This document shows, piece by piece, positions 11,921-24,680 of a stretch of 64,000 bases of DNA. Each line of letters opens with the position of its first letter. Position 1 is the first letter of the stretch. The position numbers and the translations under genes are program-made. Source of the stretch: Mucor racemosus (lineage: Eukaryota > Mucoromycota > Mucoromycetes > Mucorales > Mucoraceae); assembly GCA_027405735.1 (NCBI GenBank), contig JAPEHQ010000002.1, positions 2,492,501 through 2,556,500 of the forward strand, read 5' to 3'. The notes under the pieces are model-generated. The model ran no database searches, had not been told where the DNA came from, and was given only the letters and a program-made list of their open reading frames with translations.

Positions 11921-13383
11921 TTGTTATATAAAGAAAAGATAAAATATAAAAAGATACCAGGGTACAGAATTAAGTTATCCCTTTATCCTCCTCTTTTTTT
12001 TTTTTTTTTTTTTTTTCTTCATTTACTCCAGTTCTATGGATAGCTTATGCTTGTCACAAAGAGAGGGATCCCTACCAAACTCAGTTAATTTTCACCTTGA
12101 AATCAACTATAAATCAGGTACATTAACCAGTTTTATCATATCAGTATTACTTCCTTATAGTGAATATAGAAATATCCGTTGATTAAATACATGCAATTCG
12201 ATCAAATGATGAGTTTCGGTGGATTTCCTGATTGAAATTTGAAGGACATTTGTGGCTATTTCAATGGAAAAGTTTTTTTTTTCATTTTCTTATCCAATAA
12301 AACTGCTCGAATCTGTGCGGAGTTGATGGATGTCAAAAAAGGGACGAAAACCTTATAATTAATCGATTGTGCTGCGTATTTTTATTGCCATTGAAATTTA
12401 GCTGGACGATAATGTTAAAGAGGCGATATCTTGTGATACAGGCACTTTAAACCATTGGTTTCTAAGTGAAAAATCATCCCCTCGCTTACTTTGATATATC
12501 TGTACATGATTTTAGAATTTTTTGGGATAAAAGTTAAATCTGAATTTTGGACCATTTTTCCCTTGCATCTATAAGGGGCTGGACGATGAAAATCGATTTT
12601 AGGGCTTTTTCAACCCAAAAACGGAAATTTTTACTATAGTATATGTAATACCAAAATGTTTCCAAGAGCTTGCTGCTGTGCATGATACTGTTGTATGTTT
12701 TGTTAATTATGCAAAAAATTTACTTTTGGCCCAAAAACCGTTTTTTCGTTTATTCGCAAAAAATCAGCGAAAAATTTACCAAACAGTCCAAAAGTAGTAT
12801 CATTATATTCAGCATCAGAGTTTCTATAGATAAGCTTAGAAAATAGTTTGATATTTACATAATAGAGTTTTTCAAAAAATAAGTAAAAGAGTTTTGTCTT
12901 GGCGAAACGATGGAAAATCAGACAGCTGAAGATTTGATGTTTAAACGCCGACATATATTGTTTCTTCTTATATTAAAAAGGTTATAAACGCATAATTGAA
13001 CGATACAATTGCAAAACAAAAAATGCAAATACAATCAAAATATACGAGTCAGTAATTAAGTCAAAACTCCAGTCTTTTAGAATTACTAGAGACTGTGCAA
13101 AAACTCTTTAAAAGTTGCATATATTTAGTTTGAGATTCAGTTGGAATTGCATTATCCAGTAGTAGTCTTTATCACAGAACTATGTGCTGCAAAACAGTTA
13201 GCACAAATAAAATTTACAGGTCATTGGAGCTTCTTTGTTGATAAAATTTCTTTAAAATTAATGTATATAATATATAAAAGAAAAAAGTGAAAAAAAACTA
13301 GGCAACGGCAAAAAAAAATGAGAAAGAGAGAGGTAACTAAACGTCAGGGAAAATGTATGTATATATTATAGAAAAGTGATTAA
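11921..13383. other. Intergenic between the helicase and U2AF genes
   Basis: Upstream of the helicase start lies a long T-run (about 11993-12016), which may be part of its promoter. Positions 12530-12760 have AT-rich repeat-like sequence with words such as CCCAAAAACGG and GGCCCAAAAACCG, similar in style to the dynein-region repeats. No gene supported; the ORF at 12703-12954 appears to be a chance frame. Confidence 0.4.
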
Positions 13384-15331
13384 CTAAAAGTTATCACTTA
13401 AATAATTTTCTTCGTCAATAAAAGTGGCAACAACAGTTCTATCAGCAAATTTACGACCTGCAAGTGAGCGTAAAGCTGCTAGTGTTTGTTGAGGATCATC
13501 ATATCTTACAAAGATCTAATCAAATATTTAAATGAGTAAGCAGCTTGTTTTTTATAAAAGACCAAATCTTACCAAACCACATCCAGGAACTGATGCATCT
13601 TTACTTGGTCTAGGGATCTTCATATCAACGATTGTACCAAACTTGGAACATTCTTCTGCAATGTCATCCCAGATATCTAATAATTCAATAACATATTAGT
13701 TAATTGTTAACTCCAAGTATATGCAAATGTGTCAAACCTTTATATTCCTCATCATCCTCTAATTCTTCGGGTGTAACCATATTCATTAATTGCAAAACAC
13801 GAGTAGCTTCATCTTCCTTTGCACTTGAAATGGGTAAATAATCTGCAACAGTAAGAGGTACTTGACCAGTAGCATATTCAGTAGGAAGTAAACCATGCTT
13901 AGCACCAACGCTAGCACGTTGAACAACCAATTTACGATCCCCTAATTCCATATTATTCAAACCTTGACAAGCTAAATCTGTAACATTAGGATCTGCATAT
14001 TCACAAAAGGCAAAACCCTTATTTGCTCCAGTCACTGGATCTTTAACTAAATTGAATGCACGTAATTCACCAAACGATTTTAATAATTCTACTACTTGAT
14101 CATCGTTCAAATATACAGGAAGACCACCAATGAAGATTTTGTTTGGTGTATCAGGTACATTAGTTGATACTAAACCTGGTAATTGATTTGGCATATCAGC
14201 ATATTCTCCATCAACAGGAGCTTGATAATCTTTAGGTCTACGAATCTTGAGTTGTTGTCCTTGGAACATGATACCGTCAAATGCCATGGCAGAAGTTGCT
14301 TGTTCAGGTGTTTGAAATTCAACAAAAGCGTAATTTTTATCATGGTTAATCTGAACAGCTAAAACAGGTGTTGTATCTGCTAAATGTAATTTTTCCATTG
14401 TTTCATTAAAGAAATCAGCCATAGGCTTTTCATCGATACCAAAAGGAATTTGACCAACATAAAGTCTCTTTGCTTGTCTAGCTAATGTAGCATTCAAGGC
14501 GACAGGACCAGCAGCACCCTGAGTAACGCGAATGCGAGATCCGTCGTGCATCATATGGTCTGAAGGAGGAGGAGGTTGGAAGGATTGAGGGGTACGAGTA
14601 CCAACAACTTGACCAGGCAAAGGAAAGAGACCAGTAGATTTAACTTGTTCAGCTGACATGCCTTCCATACCAGCAGGTGCCATATCCCAATTGTGAAGTT
14701 TTCTCTCTCTTTTACTCAAAGGAATAACATTTTCATCATCACGACGACGAGAACTAGGACTACGTCTTCTGCTAGAACGACGAGGAGGACTAGGACTTCT
14801 TCTACGTCTGCTGCTGCGGTAATCTCTATCATCCCTATTGCTTCTGCCATGATGACGGTCGCGAGGAGAACGTTCACGTCTGTCTCTTGACCTTCTACGT
14901 CTACTATCTCGGTTGTCGCGAGATCTATCATGGTAACGATCTCTGCTATGACGTCCATCTCTACTTCCTCTATCCATTTCTCCAGCACCACTACCACCAC
15001 CATTGCCGCCATCTCTTCTACGATAATCATCATTTCCTCCGTGATAACCCATCTCTTCGCCATAACGGCCTAAATAACTAGGGGGTTAGTGTTTAATGAA
15101 CAATGGAAATAGGTTAGTCAATTGTATTACCTTGGGATTCGTGGCCACCATAAGGATTTTCAGTAGAACCATGAAGTTCTTGACCTACAGAGTTTAAAAA
15201 TGAGCTAGCAAGATCTGCTGCTGATTGCTGTGGAGCAGCTATCAAATAATCATGTTAGAAATTATTGTATGAACACAATTACAAATGAATAAACATTTAC
15301 CGTTTGAGTCTCTGTTCCATCCATAAGACAT
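13384..15331 (-). CDS. Splicing factor U2AF large subunit (U2AF65)
   Basis: Five exons (15331-15301, 15238-15131, 15069-13738, 13676-13573, 13515-13384) give 568 residues. The N-terminal third has dense Arg-Ser and Arg-Asp dipeptides. A WD motif at about residue 174, followed by PAG, matches the segment by which U2AF65 binds the small subunit. RRM1 (about 248-330) contains KRLYVGQIP, and RRM2 (about 357-434) contains NKIFIGGLP and KGFAFCEY. The C-terminal UHM carries the RKF (R-X-F) loop. U2AF65 binds the polypyrimidine tract and recruits U2 snRNP to the branch site. One intron has the weak donor GTTTGA (13737). The first two small exons fit an in-frame N terminus, but the start lacks transcript evidence. 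Confidence 0.92.
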
Positions 15332-15865
15332 TTTCTATATAATTTAACAAATGATATATTTAAAAAATGAACTAGTTTATGTATTTAGAACGTTTCAAAG
15401 AATGTAACGCCTTGTTATGTTCAAATAGAAGAAGATAAAACACTATTCTTTCATGAGCCCTCATGTGTTTTTGGCAAATTTTTTTGAAATAGCTGGTAAC
15501 ATTGAAACCCAGGTTCTGAAAGACGAAAAAAGGTTCCATTCATATTTTATGTGTTGGTTAGTATCTTTTAAAAAGTTTTCATAAGGGATTCACTATATTA
15601 ACAGGCAAAAAACTTTACTTTAGTTTATTAATATAGACATTATAATTTACCAAGAAATTTTTTTTCACTTGATTCAAAGATTTTATATTCAAATTTATGA
15701 ATGTTTTATCAGTAGTTGGTCAATTTTTCTTTAAATATCAAACTCTTTCAAGAATTTTTATTGAAAATTCCCCTTATTTACAGATTCAAGTTTTATTTCA
15801 CATCATTAATAGAGAGGTTTTTATTTGAATTAGATTTTTTTTTTATTAATTTATATGGATTTATC
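15332..15865. other. Intergenic, U2AF promoter side and F-box 3' side
   Basis: Both neighbours lie on the minus strand. The stretch is AT-rich with T-runs and shows no further gene. Confidence 0.4.
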
Positions 15866-17884
15866 CTAATATATTATCTTTTTAATGTTTGACTGATTTC
15901 TACCAGCCTGTAACTCCAATTCATTTAACGACTTTACTTTGAACCATAAAACTGTCAATGCAAGTTCAGTATCAGATGCAAGATCTTCATAATGTGGTCC
16001 TGTAATACTCTGGAATAAATCACCAGTAACTGGATGTTTTTTTTCTGTTGCAAGGTAATGATTACTGGTTCTATCCTCTTTCTCAACAACAATGCAAACC
16101 ATTGGATTGACGAGTTTCTTATCATGGCGATGTGTAAAAATGTCAAATACTAACGATTCAAGACGTAAATTAGATAAATCATATACAAAAGTAGATATGT
16201 TACTATCGTTTGGTGCGTTTGGTTCATTAATATTAGCGCTTGGTTCTGACAAACAGTTGGTTAAACTAAGGCTTTTCAAATTGGGATGGTGTAAAGCAAT
16301 AGTATTTAATAGTTCTGAGTTGATAGTCATTCCTCTTATTGTCAAGCTGGACAATTTTGAATTTAATGCTGTACTTGAGTTGTAGTTGCAGCAAAAAGAT
16401 GATGGGTGTTGATGATGCATCAAAGAAGCATCATGCGAGAAATAAGCTACGGGAGAGCGCTCAAGCACAATGACTAGTTCTTGGAGGTTAGGGCATAAGC
16501 GAAGCACGAGGTCGATATTTGATGCTTGTTCATGGTTCTTTTGTGCTGTAATTATGATTCTAAGGCTTCGTAGAAGCTGCCCATATGAATTCAAATGAGA
16601 TATATAAGGCAAAGGCTGAGTTGATTCTACATGTCCCTCATCAAGCGAAGGATCAGGGACTGAGAAATCTCTAACAAATGTATAATTGATGCTCTGTCGT
16701 TGCTCTTTCTTTTGCTTGATTATTTCAATTTGCGTTCTTTCTGTTCGACCATGATGTACCTCAAAAACAGCATCTATAAAAATGTTTGGGTTGCTTTTAC
16801 TGATCGAACAAGGTAGGTAGAATGATTCCAAGAGATTTTCTATATAAGACTGATTATGGATATTGAAATATAAGTGCAAAGAATCGAGACCTTTAAGAAA
16901 TCTAATAAAATCATGTTTGAAAAATTGTGCTACTGACTCCAAATTGTTGATCTTTTCATCTTTCCATTGCTTCATTTGGTGATCATCGTTTTGATTTATC
17001 CTTAAACTGAACTTTTTAAGGCTTGTAAATCTTTGAATAATGTATTGTAATTGTTGTACTTCAAAGTTGTATATGTATATATCGAGTTCCTGCATAGAAG
17101 GATATTCTGGCCAGAAGTGGCGATCCTTTTCAACAGTTAAGGGGTGTTCAAAAAATGGGTGATCCAGTTGAAAGTTGAGTTTTTTCAAATGTGGGCTTGC
17201 TTCTAATAATTGTTGAAAATAAATCATGTAACGCCGACTACCGCTCTTGATTGACAAGCTTCTTAAAAGAGGGAAATCGGCTAAATAAGAGCATAAACTT
17301 CCAAAATTGTTATATATAGATGAGTCACAGGAGCAATGTATATCTAGTTCACTTATGGATGATCTGAATTGGTGCGCAACTTTATAAAAATACTCTTCTT
17401 CATAACATCGCTGCTTGCCGGTAGTATAAACTCTTCTAGGTCGGATCATGTTATCGTTCTGATGGTTCATTTCATAAATGTGCTTCCAATAAATTGAGTT
17501 GATGCTAAAAGTTAGTTCGTACAGATTAGGACATAGTTGCAGTAGTGTTTGCAGTTCTTGTTTTGACGATGGTGTTGTTCTTGTTCCCGAAATGAAACGA
17601 CCCCTTATTTGCTGCTGCCCATCGATCTGTATGCCTTTTACCTTGTAACCTATCGACAGATCTGGAATACTATCGATATATTGAGCCAATTTTGTAATGT
17701 CTCCACCATTATTGTTATTATCAATGTAGAAGCGGCGGTAATATATTTGACCTGCTGGATGAAACCATGTCTTGCAAACGCATAAACAAATGAATAAGGT
17801 CTCTTTTGGCAAATTTTCAAAGATTATAGTCAGTATCTCTGAGGGAAGAATGCCTACTTTAGGTTGCATTTTATGCTTGGACAA
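15866..17884 (-). CDS. F-box protein with leucine-rich region
   Basis: Single exon, 672 residues. An F-box lies at about residues 10-55 (LPSEILTIIFENLP, then VCKTWF). Behind it are irregular leucine-rich stretches with recurring phrases such as LCPNLYEL, SPHLKKLNF, LCPNLQEL and HHPNLKSLSL, typical of LRR-type substrate-binding regions. By family, the F-box binds Skp1 in an SCF ubiquitin ligase while the LRR part selects substrate. Such proteins are numerous in Mucoromycota and most are uncharacterised, so no substrate can be given. It is not a close copy of the F-box gene at 37286-39073. Confidence 0.85.
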   Translation of the reverse strand: MSKHKMQPKVGILPSEILTIIFENLPKETLFICLCVCKTWFHPAGQIYYRRFYIDNNNNGGDITKLAQYIDSIPDLSIGYKVKGIQIDGQQQIRGRFISGTRTTPSSKQELQTLLQLCPNLYELTFSINSIYWKHIYEMNHQNDNMIRPRRVYTTGKQRCYEEEYFYKVAHQFRSSISELDIHCSCDSSIYNNFGSLCSYLADFPLLRSLSIKSGSRRYMIYFQQLLEASPHLKKLNFQLDHPFFEHPLTVEKDRHFWPEYPSMQELDIYIYNFEVQQLQYIIQRFTSLKKFSLRINQNDDHQMKQWKDEKINNLESVAQFFKHDFIRFLKGLDSLHLYFNIHNQSYIENLLESFYLPCSISKSNPNIFIDAVFEVHHGRTERTQIEIIKQKKEQRQSINYTFVRDFSVPDPSLDEGHVESTQPLPYISHLNSYGQLLRSLRIIITAQKNHEQASNIDLVLRLCPNLQELVIVLERSPVAYFSHDASLMHHQHPSSFCCNYNSSTALNSKLSSLTIRGMTINSELLNTIALHHPNLKSLSLTNCLSEPSANINEPNAPNDSNISTFVYDLSNLRLESLVFDIFTHRHDKKLVNPMVCIVVEKEDRTSNHYLATEKKHPVTGDLFQSITGPHYEDLASDTELALTVLWFKVKSLNELELQAGRNQSNIKKIIY

Positions 17885-19706
17885 AATATTTATGAGATGA
17901 GAAAAAAGAGAAAGTGAGATGATTCAAGCTCGTCTTCTATGCATTGTCTTTTTTATGCGGTTTAGGTAACCTAAAATTTAAATTTTTGGCTTTTATTATA
18001 ATTTCTCGGGTTTCACAAGGTTTGGGCTATACTTTTCGTTACTGGGATAGTTTAAATTTATGCTTATAACAAAATGCTAAACGAATTCAAGCTATTTATA
18101 AACAATTTTTATGCTATAAAAAGCTGGTCAACAATGCTACGCGTTGTACAGCTCATGCTGTGGCAGGCCTGTTTTACTTAATTATAAAAAACTTTTCATC
18201 ATACTGTACCAATAGTTAGAATAATACTTAATGACAATGCAAAGTCAAGTTATTAAATAATTGTATCACTTTTTTTTGTATATTCTTGTTTTCCTCTTCT
18301 TTCATTCTATTGCCTTCCTCCTCTTCCTTCTTCTCTTTGGTCGTCCTTCTTCATCCTCTTTGTTTGGGTGCGCGTTATCCTTTTTTATTTAAATTATTGT
18401 ATTTATCTAATTTTAGCTGTGAAATACGACTATATGATTTTAAAAATAAAGTAATAATAGCTTATGCTGAAGGGCGGAATTGCGCTACTAACCATGGAGG
18501 ATATAAAATCACGTAACAACAAAGCAAATTTCGGAATATGTCATATGTCTATATGCAAAAATTATTAGCCGAATCAGTACGCCTTCATGTAAAGATTTGA
18601 ACAATAAATTGGATCCTTTCCTTATCTTAATTATTGAGTACTGTACATATACCATATACATGTAATATATAGAATTTACAGATGTTAACAAGTCGACCTT
18701 GTGCTTTGACAAGTAAAAAATCGGCTCGTTGATATTGTTCTATTACGAAACTGTCATTTCCAACATATATTGAAACCAGTAAGCAACGAGTAACACAACG
18801 CAGTATCCTTGCTATATACTATAAACGTAGTATATATCGATTCGTAATATATACATGATTACAAACATACTTATAAATACAGGAATTCTAATGCGTTTAC
18901 GTAGCTGTCAATCTAATGTTGTCAAACAAGAACTTTTGCAACTCCATAATTAGTTTATATGATTTATACTGTACCGTAAAAAAAAGGGTCAATAATGACA
19001 CTAAACTATTAAATACTTCGACTCGACATTTGGCTTCATTAAAATAAGGCGTAATATTCGTAGTTTGCACTTTACTATTGTTTGTTCCACCATCATATCA
19101 TATTATAAACAGATAATTTAGTCGGTTTTTTATATATGCTGTATATCAGTTAAAGAGCTGATAAGCTACCCCAATTATTCCTGTTATTAAAGAGTTTTTT
19201 AATGAGTGAATTTTCATGTATATATCATATATAATAAATTAGACATACCATATGTTTGTTATCAAACTGATCTAATTATTTCATGATAATTCCCAGGCAA
19301 ATAATGGTTTGAAAATTGCATAATACTTTCTATATAATATACAACGTGAAAAGTTTTGCATATATACACTAGCAGACAGTTCATAGATTTAGTGATATTA
19401 GTAAGTAGTCTCATATACTACCTTTATTTAAAACTGCTGCTTGAAAAATACTTTTGCCACATCACATCATGTTTGAAAAACACCAAGATTCCTGCTTTTC
19501 TAATTATCGATATCTCCACCAATTTTGAATATCCTTTTAACCAGAATACAACACGCTAAAAATGCTATCTTGGACATAAAAGTGCATTTTTGGGATCAAA
19601 AATGTAAAATTTGCAAAATAACTGATGGTTTTAATTAATCAAAAAACACCATTAAGCCTTCTTTTAATACGTTATATTTTTTTAACATTCATCTATTCGT
19701 TTGATT
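17885..19706. other. Gene-poor intergenic stretch
   Basis: AT-rich with pyrimidine-rich words near 18290-18350. The ORFs here are short and have no family resemblance. No RNA gene recognised. Confidence 0.4.
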
Positions 19707-19919
19707 TTAAGCTTTTACCAAATCAATTTCATTTGTATTAATCTGAATTTTTGATGGAGTAATGATATATACAACATCATTAATTTGGAAAATATCAATT
19801 CGACGAGAATCAGTATTATCGCTTGAGTCTGCTTTGAGTGTGTCAACAAGACCTACCACATCAAATCTACTTTCCATGCGATGTAAACACAGCTCAAGAG
19901 AAGTAAAAAAAAAAAGCAT
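19707..19919 (-). CDS. Small hypothetical ORF, possibly the end of a decayed gene
   Basis: This frame encodes 70 residues. After a low-complexity start (MLFFFT) its composition is protein-like: RMESRFDVVGLVDTLKADS, then IDIFQINDVVYIITP. This balanced composition differs from the surrounding AT-driven ORFs. I do not recognise the family. It may be the C-terminal exon or relic of a longer gene that is no longer visible upstream. Confidence 0.3.
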   Translation of the reverse strand: MLFFFTSLELCLHRMESRFDVVGLVDTLKADSSDNTDSRRIDIFQINDVVYIITPSKIQINTNEIDLVKA

Positions 19920-20929
19920 GCTTCAATTTTACACAATGAACATTGACTCATGGGAACTGAATTTTGAATCATTGCTACAGCTCATCATTCACTATACTTT
20001 TCTTTGTTACTTGAACTCCTTCATGCCTATATACATTGAAAACAATACCTTGTCTGGTTTTTCCCGCTTTTCTAGACGTTATTAAAACAAGTTCCATTTG
20101 TTTATTTTGGACTTACGCGAAATTAACTGTTTGCAAGTGAAATTTAAACAGGCTGTTTTCCTATTCAGTGCTTATTTGGGGTCACTTCAAAACTTAATTC
20201 CAAATCACAGGTTGATTTTGTATCAATTTTTTTTTAAAAAATTGAAACAATCTTTACAAATAAAGCGGAAAATACTTTATGAAGCGGGTGTTTCCAGTTT
20301 ACAATTTGCACAAGAACTCTTGGAGACTGAAATTTGAATCATTCGTGGCGGGTACCTATGCATAACTATCATTATAATTTAAGCTTATTGGACTAATGTT
20401 CATCAAGAACCAGTTCTTTCACTGCCCTCAATAATAATGGGTAAAAATAGCAGGTTATTAACTGTGATGTATGTCACCAAGTGCCTCATTTTATTACTTT
20501 GTAGTTGCTGATCAATGTAACAAATCTAGTAATTTGACAATATACATAATCAGAAACAACTGGGGAGTTTTTCAATATACTATTCTGTGGTAATGACTAT
20601 TATAAGGATAATCCCATGGCTCAACCAAGATGTATGATATGAAAAATACTTGATTAATTTATAATTTTTATTTTACTTTATCAATTATTCTATCAATCTT
20701 CTTTTACTTTTATTTAAATAAACGATCTTACCCAGTTTCAACAATTTGTGGTGAAAGCAAAGTACCCATCATCTCCTTTTGTTCCCGCCTTTAGCATAGC
20801 ATCGTCCGTGATGACAGCAGGATACCAACTGGTTTTCGTAATTTTTTCTATTATCGCTTATTTAGTACTGAGTCGATTCCCTTCAAATGTTAATACCGAC
20901 GTATAATACGCTTTATCTATGGTTAGTGG
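19920..20929. other. Gene-poor stretch with a possible coding relic
   Basis: The minus strand at about 20750-20850 can be read as YPAVITDDAMLKAGTKGDDG, which looks protein-like but is too short to assign. No complete gene, RNA or repeat was found. Confidence 0.3.
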
Positions 20930-21180
20930 TCGCAATCGAGCATTGCGAGCATAAGCAAGCGAGCGAGCCCTATGCTTGGGCTCGCTTGAATTGCGCTTTT
21001 TTCAGGGTATTACTTGCTTTGGCTTGCTTGATTAATTTTTTTTCAGCAATTTCCTGTCTGGCGCTCGATGAAAACATTGAAATCATGCTTGTATGCTTGC
21101 TTGAAATGCTTCAAATTGGAATAGGCTTGCTTGCATGTAAACCTGCTTGCGCTCGTTTGGGCTCGGTCATTTTGCGAGCG
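20930..21180. repeat. AAGC/GAGC-rich repeat at the left edge of the palindrome
   Basis: The stretch is dense in AAGCAAGCGAGC and its complement GCTTGGGCTCGC and is much more GC-rich than its surroundings. The same style of sequence lies at 23352-23605, 24682-24752 and 31389-31567. The end TTTTGCGAGCG is shared with the last two sites as an element terminus. Confidence 0.55.
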
Positions 21181-23391
21181 CTAGTTTTGGTAAAAGAGTA
21201 ATGTGCATAGATAGTAGAAAGTGATAATTATACAAGGAATGCTATCCTAGATTAGTTAGCTCATTCTTACAATAAGAATTACAATGCAACTCAAAAGGTT
21301 TACTATTATCTTAAAAGTTACGATAATAACCTGTGAACGTAATACAGAATTTGGAAAGAGGGTACACACATTATTTTTTTCGAGCAAAACCGAGGATATT
21401 CTTTTGTACACATTTTTGAGGACATCTCCACGAAAAATCAATATTTTGAAGAAATTTAAATTGGGGCCTAGAGAACTAAACGAGGTTGATGACGTGAATG
21501 TGAAAAAATTCTGCACAATTTAACGAATATTTTGGAATCTATTACGAAAATGTCAAAAAAATGGAATAAAAAAAAGATGTCCCGAGTTTTTTCAAACTCA
21601 GATATGTTAAAGAGAATTTTAAAACAAGTAAGTTTTATTATGAAAAAGTCTTTGGGTATCTTAATTTTTTGCAGAGATATTAAGGCTCAAAGTTTCAATT
21701 TTTCATATTTAAGCTGTAAAAACCAAAGTTGGAAGAAAAAATTATCGGTTTTTTCGAATTTATTCGACAGATGCTATAGTGATAGTCTGTAGACAATTAA
21801 TTGTTATTTGTAGCCCTTAAAAATCTGCATCAAATCAAACTAACTTTAATAAGAGGTTTTTATTATTTTGTTATGAAAATCGCTCAAAATCGCGATTTTT
21901 GGATGAGGGTTGGGGTCAAAAAACAAGAGTACACCTTCAAATCTTCATTACCCCTTGAAAAATTAATTTTTTTGAGAAAACTAAAAACAGATCTATATAT
22001 ATTGCTGCTTGCAATTATTTTTATGGAACTAACATTTTGTTTGATAATTTACTGGAAAATGATATTAATAATTTATACGTTTTTGGTGTGTTTTATGGGG
22101 TAAATTCTTTGAATTTTTATTTTGGCTCTATTTGTATCTAACAAATAATATGCCTATAATATAGATAAAAAACTTTTATTATAATTGCAAGTAATGTTTA
22201 CTTAATAAAATCAATAGGTATGCTTGTTTTTCTGATATTCCTATAATTTTTTGAACGGCTATATCTCCGCAAAAAAAATAGCTAAAAATATATGAATATC
22301 AGAAAAACAAGCATACCTATTGATTTTATTAAGTAAACATTACTTGCAATTATAATAAAAGTTTTTTATCTATATTATAGGCATATTATTTGTTAGATAC
22401 AAATAGAGCCAAAATAAAAATTCAAAGAATTTACCCCATAAAACACACCAAAAACGTATAAATTATTAATATCATTTTCCAGTAAATTATCAAACAAAAT
22501 GTTAGTTCCATAAAAATAATTGCAAGCAGCAATATATATAGATCTGTTTTTAGTTTTCTCAAAAAAATTAATTTTTCAAGGGGTAATGAAGATTTGAAGG
22601 TGTACTCTTGTTTTTTGACCCCAACCCTCATCCAAAAATCGCGATTTTGAGCGATTTTCATAACAAAATAATAAAAACCTCTTATTAAAGTTAGTTTGAT
22701 TTGATGCAGATTTTTAAGGGCTACAAATAACAATTAATTGTCTACAGACTATCACTATAGCATCTGTCGAATAAATTCGAAAAAACCGATAATTTTTTCT
22801 TCCAACTTTGGTTTTTACAGCTTAAATATGAAAAATTGAAACTTTGAGCCTTAATATCTCTGCAAAAAATTAAGATACCCAAAGACTTTTTCATAATAAA
22901 ACTTACTTGTTTTAAAATTCTCTTTAACATATCTGAGTTTGAAAAAACTCGGGACATCTTTTTTTTATTCCATTTTTTTGACATTTTCGTAATAGATTCC
23001 AAAATATTCGTTAAATTGTGCAGAATTTTTTCACATTCACGTCATCAACCTCGTTTAGTTCTCTAGGCCCCAATTTAAATTTCTTCAAAATATTGATTTT
23101 TCGTGGAGATGTCCTCAAAAATGTGTACAAAAGAATATCCTCGGTTTTGCTCGAAAAAAATAATGTGTGTACCCTCTTTCCAAATTCTGTATTACGTTCA
23201 CAGGTTATTATCGTAACTTTTAAGATAATAGTAAACCTTTTGAGTTGCATTGTAATTCTTATTGTAAGAATGAGCTAACTAATCTAGGATAGCATTCCTT
23301 GTATAATTATCACTTTCTACTATCTATGCACATTACTCTTTTACCAAAACTAGCGCTCGCAAAATGACCGAGCCCAAACGAGTGCAAGCAG
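21143..23391. repeat. Near-perfect palindrome, 1.1-kb arms with a 53-bp spacer
   Basis: Arm 21143-22240 is the reverse complement of 22294-23391. Positions pair with a constant sum of 44534, so no indel occurs in about 1.1 kb. ORFs in both arms (for example 21801-22103 and 22431-22733) translate identically. I saw one mismatch, near 21151/23383. The inner part of each arm resembles family B. A truncated arm lies at 62054-62500. The spacer is 22241-22293. Confidence 0.9.
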
Positions 23392-23605
23392 TTTCAGCAA
23401 ACATTTGCCGAGTCTAAAATATTGGGAAGTTACTCAAGCAAGCACAAGCCTAAGCAACGGCTCACCGAGCAGTTATATATCGAGCATTCTCAGTTTTGAA
23501 AGAAAGTAAGAAAACATAAATCAAGCAATTATCTAATTTTTCAAAACGTCAGGCAAGTCGAACACGAGCATATAAGCAAGCGAGCAAATCCGAGTGCAAG
23601 CACAA
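23352..23605. repeat. AAGC-rich element, uninterrupted copy
   Basis: This copy runs from TAGCGCTCGC to about CAAGCACAAAC. Its reverse complement is split into two pieces at 24682-24752 and 31389-31567, so it serves as the empty-site reference for the nested insertion there. Confidence 0.65.
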
Positions 23606-23873
23606 ACATAGTACTATATATTTTTAGCGTGATATTGTCATAGAACGGTAATTATCATTATAGCAAAAGTTTATTATTTGAATCACAAATTAAATGTCAA
23701 TCTCGCGTACATACAATTGGCATCCTATGCAACCATATCAAAGTGTATTATTCAAAGATACAACCAAGGAGCTTGTTGATAAACAAGTCTATAAGTTTTA
23801 ATATTCATGAAGAACCAATAACTTTGTCATTTACCAATGTACATAACAACTCAACACATTTAATCAACCTTTC

Positions 23874-24109
23874 TGAGAGTTTATGGATACATACAATCTT
23901 ATTTATAGATAGAAAGAATAATAATAAAGACTAGTAACATTTATCATGGAGAACGTAGGATTTATTACTAGAAAAACTAATGGTAAAAGAAAGAACCAAG
24001 AGCTTCTAGGTCTTGGTTTAAAAGATTATTTATAAGAATTACATTTCAATATGAGTTAGAAATGGAATTGGCTTCAAAATTGGCTGTTTAATATCCTCGA
24101 AAACCGACA
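23874..24109 (+). repeat. Solo LTR of the dynein-carrying family
   Basis: 236 bp, TGAGAG...CCGACA, matching the LTRs at 3102, 5634 and 43975. The flanks CTTTC and CTCTC differ by one base and may be a mutated 5-bp target duplication. Its solo state supports an LTR origin for this repeat. Confidence 0.7.
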
Positions 24110-24680
24110 CTCTCTAGATAATCATTGGTCAGCAACAATGATCCATTACTCTTAAATTTCCACTTCCTTTAGATTAGACAATTAATATAAATAGCAAAAG
24201 ATTTTCAATAGCCATGAAGATCTTTACCTTGTTTTAAAGAAAATAAGCAACATCTTATATATTATTTTATATGTGTTTTATCACACTTTGAACCAATATC
24301 ACGCTGAAAATATATAGTACTATGTTTGTGTTACGCCAGGAGATTATATCAATCCCAATGCTAAAATATGTACTAAATCATTTAATAAAAATAAAGGAAA
24401 ACTGTTATAAAATGAAAGAGCACACTAAAACTAAAGAACTTTATTATAAGATCGAAACATCTTCTTTTGTATTCACATTCTCTAATTATATGACCTGTTT
24501 AAATGAGTCTATTTATATATATACATATATCCAATCAAGTCTAGGTGACACACACTAGTTTCACACTTCTGTATAAACGGAGCTTCATAACATAATACAC
24601 AGCAATGTAGAACTTAACATATCAAACTGTGTCGTAATCTTAAACAAGGAATGTACCCAGATCTGTGGATGCAACAGTTT
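24110..24680. other. AT-rich stretch without a gene
   Basis: Contains one 78-codon ORF (24322-24558) with no recognisable features. Confidence 0.35.

Noticed and set aside
14693..15081. Several ORFs over the U2AF N terminus
   Set aside because: They are shadows of the Arg-Ser repeat coding region.
20887..21201. 104-codon ORF rich in Ala, Cys and Leu
   Set aside because: Its composition comes from the AAGC/GCTTG repeat; no other copy keeps the frame.
21801..22733. Identical ORF pairs of 100, 86 and 79 codons
   Set aside because: They are identical only because they lie in the palindrome arms. Their composition is AT-driven, so I report the repeat, not genes.
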